Origin: Cenarchaeum symbiosum A
Lineage (GTDB): Archaea > Thermoproteota > Nitrososphaeria > Nitrososphaerales > Nitrosopumilaceae
Assembly: GCA_000200715.1 (NCBI GenBank)
Contig: DP000238.1
Location: 1,266,593-1,330,592, forward strand
Direction: 5' to 3'
Length of the DNA: 64,000 nucleotides
Part shown: positions 62,173 through 64,000 of the stretch, piece by piece
How positions within the stretch are numbered: the first letter of the stretch is position 1
How the letters are laid out: every line of letters starts with the position of its first letter
Translations under genes and position numbers: made by a program
Notes under the pieces: model-generated
The model's database searches: none
Told to the model about the DNA's origin: nothing
What the model saw: the letters and a program-made list of their open reading frames with translations, nothing else

Positions 62173-63357
62173 CCGCGCACCATCTCAAAGAGCCGCCTGG
62201 CGGCAAGCAGCGGGTGCCTAGCTGCCAGGCGCGCCATCCGGGACGGCGCAAAGTCGGCCCGCACAAAGTCCACAAACTCGTCCGCCCCGAGGGCGCGGAT
62301 TATGTCCACTTCACGGTCCCAGCCTGCATCATCTAGCCCGAGCCATCTTTTTTGCACCCTGCCTGCCGCGCGCAGCCTCGACCGTACTGCAGCAGTCCAC
62401 CGTCCTCGTACGCCTTGAGGGCGCCAAAAGACGTATCTCCGGCGGCAGCTGCTGATGCAGCAGTCTCGCCGGCAAGCCCGCCGAATCTTATTGCGTACCG
62501 AATGCCTTCCAGAACCAGCGGGTTTGCCTGCCCCGCCGAGTCCCCGACTAGGAGCAGCCCGTCGTATGCTGTCTTGCGGGAGGGCCCGTCGTTTGGTATC
62601 AGCCCGTAATGTGACTCTATCATTTCTGTGCGGCCTAGCGCCGCAACCGGCCCCGCATCCTCCTTCATGATGCGGTCTAGCAGCACCCGGGGGTCGGCGC
62701 CGGACTCGGGCTTGCCGACGCCAACACCGACGCGCACAATGTCGCCCCCTACTGGAAATATCCAGGCATACCCCGCGGGCGAGTACTTGCTGCCAACCAT
62801 GAGCCACCAGGTGTCGGGGTCTGCATTCTCGGCGCGGATCTCATACTCGGCGCCCGCCCCGAACCGGGACCAGGAATGGGGCAGCCCCGCATGCTTGGAG
62901 ACTGCCGACTGGAAGCCGCTGGCGTCTATCACCACGCCGGCGCGAAGCCGCGCGCCGCCAGCTGTAACTCCGGCCACCCTTCCCTTATCCATGATCACGC
63001 CCGTGGCCGGCGTGCCAGTGAATATGCGGGCGCCCGCGCCCTCCGCGCGGGCCGCAAGCCACCTGTAGGTCCCCCGGACGTCGAGCACGGCCGCCCTGGC
63101 GGCGCCATCCTGTACGGTCACCTCCCTGTTGGCAGATACAAAGGAATAGTTCCTGACGGGGTTGTAGTATTTCGGGGGGATGCCAAAGGATTCGGCGTCC
63201 GAGGTCCACGTGACGCCGCTGGTCCTGACGGTCAGGGCGATCTCGTCCTCTTTTCAAGCAGGATGACGCTGGCGCCCGCGCGGGCGGCCGCATAGGCGGC
63301 AGACGACCCCGCCGGCCCGCCGCCGACCACCACTATATCGTACTCACCGTCTTGCAA
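62169..63357 (-). CDS. Geranylgeranyl reductase family flavoprotein, two frameshifts
   Basis: A TTG at 63357 opens EYDIVVVGGGPAGSSAAYAA, a Rossmann FAD motif, and ends at a TGA after LLEKRTRSP. The next frame continues with EIALTVRTSGVTWTSDAESF through IDASGFQSAVSKHAGLPHSW and VGDSAGQANPLVLEGI, and a third frame ends RWLGLDDAGWDREVDIIRAL to 62169. Each join needs a single missing base, near 63245 and near 62425. Digeranylgeranyl reductases saturate archaeal membrane lipids. As related paralogues may exist elsewhere, this copy may be dead or the sequence wrong. A TATA-like AAAATTTT lies about 29 nt upstream. Confidence 0.8.
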
Positions 63358-63512
63358 GCGAGCCGCGTGGGCGGGGCCCCAAATTTTAGCGCTGCAACCC
63401 CGGGGCTCGCGCGGACGCCGGGGGATCTGCGGCCGGGGACGGGCGCGGTGCCGCAATCGGGGCAGGCGCCTGGCCCCGCCGGGCGATCGCACTATCAATA
63501 GGGCCTGCCCTG

Positions 63513-64000
63513 ATGATGGTGCCCTCCGGCGCTTCGATCTCCGAGGACGGTCTCATGATGTACGGGATGGCCGAGGTTACGATCAAGAACGCCAACGGGG
63601 ACGTGCTCTCATCAAATACCGTCCACAACGCAATAACCGACGAGGGGGAAGCGGCCATACTGAGCCTGTTGTTCGACAGGACCGCCAACCATGCCGCATT
63701 AGGCTCTCCTACCGTGATATGCATTAGTGATGTACCATTTGGACCGGATGATAGCATACAGGAAGAGGCATCCTATGTGTCGTTCAACCATTCAGAGAGC
63801 TTTGCCCCCTTCATACCATTGCTGGAGGTACCGGATCCACTCTTTACCCAGACTTCAGCTTCCAGTAAAGTTCGGGTAGACATACTAGTTCCTTTGGGCA
63901 GTTCGTTTACCGTGACCACCCACCCGGTACAAGATGCACAGAACGTCACTTTTGGCGGTGCGACCTTTACCAGCGGCAGTGATACCTATTCAGCGGGCGA
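63513..64000 (+). CDS. Hypothetical protein, cut by right edge
   Basis: An ATG at 63513 opens a frame (MMVPSGASISEDGLMMYGMA, EVTIKNANGDVLSSNTVHNA, ITDEGEAAILSLLF) that is still open at the last base. It has no Cys-rich or P-loop motif in the visible 162 residues; the beta-rich pattern and SSNTVHNAIT-like text resemble viral tail or surface proteins, but weakly. TATA-like CTATCAATA is 15-22 nt upstream. Confidence 0.6.
   Translation, partial: MMVPSGASISEDGLMMYGMAEVTIKNANGDVLSSNTVHNAITDEGEAAILSLLFDRTANHAALGSPTVICISDVPFGPDDSIQEEASYVSFNHSESFAPFIPLLEVPDPLFTQTSASSKVRVDILVPLGSSFTVTTHPVQDAQNVTFGGATFTSGSDTYSAG

Noticed and set aside
1-64000. tRNA genes
   Set aside because: I looked for T-loop GTTCGA/GTTCAA-like cores with flanking stems in the spacers on both strands and found none convincing; a covariance search would be decisive.

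Overview
The window looks like chromosomal DNA of a GC-rich marine Thaumarchaeon (Nitrososphaerota), most like the sponge symbiont Cenarchaeum symbiosum. This rests on archaeal ribosomal proteins L1, P0/L10 and P1/L12, an archaeal-type aRF1, archaeal AlaRS and LeuRS, Sec61-beta, a DUF2070 membrane protein, fused siroheme decarboxylases, blue-copper and FN3 surface proteins, and extracellular proteins with N-terminal WIKEVAAFWASGEIDD-like segments. Many genes start on ATG, GTG or TTG about 25-30 nt downstream of a TATA-like box, which suggests widespread leaderless mRNAs. I saw no rRNA, tRNA or CRISPR array.

Layout. 1-1800: 3' end of cofH and a hydrolase-fold protein that lacks its nucleophile serine. 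1930-7140 (minus): the L1-L10-L12 ribosomal cluster, split between L10 and L12 by about 3.4 kb of small, mostly broken genes for exported or membrane proteins. These include a serine protease remnant, a cupredoxin remnant, a frameshifted membrane protein and two intact paralogues of an unknown family. 7240-13710: alaS and leuS, overlapping by 4 nt. 13840-16110: a secreted fibronectin-III repeat protein. 16900-22470: a VOC protein, a phnDCE phosphonate/phosphate importer, two tandem winged-helix regulators, cbtBA and a HTH protein. 22530-26940: a DsbA-like thioredoxin, zinc ribbon, PfkB kinase, an NAD-kinase/HTH fusion and pyrG. 26970-32700 (minus): the trpEGDCBA operon. 33100-36180: an orphan DNA methyltransferase, a small zinc protein and ilvD. 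37430-46400: a membrane protein, HIT protein, aRF1, DCC thioredoxin-like protein, radical SAM enzyme, tyrosine phosphatase, tandem tiny paralogues, fused AhbA/AhbB and an aldo-keto reductase. 46480-48890: a coiled-coil protein, JAMM protease and two small proteins. 48890-57560: peptide/nickel-type ABC permeases, Sec61-beta, DUF2070, a nuclease-fold protein and a family-5 solute-binding protein. 57530-64000: a methyltransferase, a dead transposase beside a 75-bp tandem repeat, a 990-residue secreted protein, a twice-frameshifted geranylgeranyl reductase and a gene running off the right edge.

Several sets work together: tryptophan synthesis (anthranilate synthase to tryptophan synthase, with trpF not in the cluster), ABC uptake of phosphonate-like and peptide-like solutes, translation (AlaRS, LeuRS, ribosomal stalk, aRF1), and siroheme-dependent heme synthesis.

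The most striking global feature is the number of reading frames that are clearly continuous in protein terms but broken by single-base shifts or stops: leuS, FN3 protein, DsbA-like, ilvD, geranylgeranyl reductase twice, a DUF3800-like gene, and the genes between L10 and L12. Some are expected to be essential, so sequencing or assembly error must be weighed against real decay. The best candidates for something undescribed are the exported-protein island inside the ribosomal cluster with its duplicated NWQHWGDVL family, and a dispersed intergenic element around AGGCACGGATTCTGCC.
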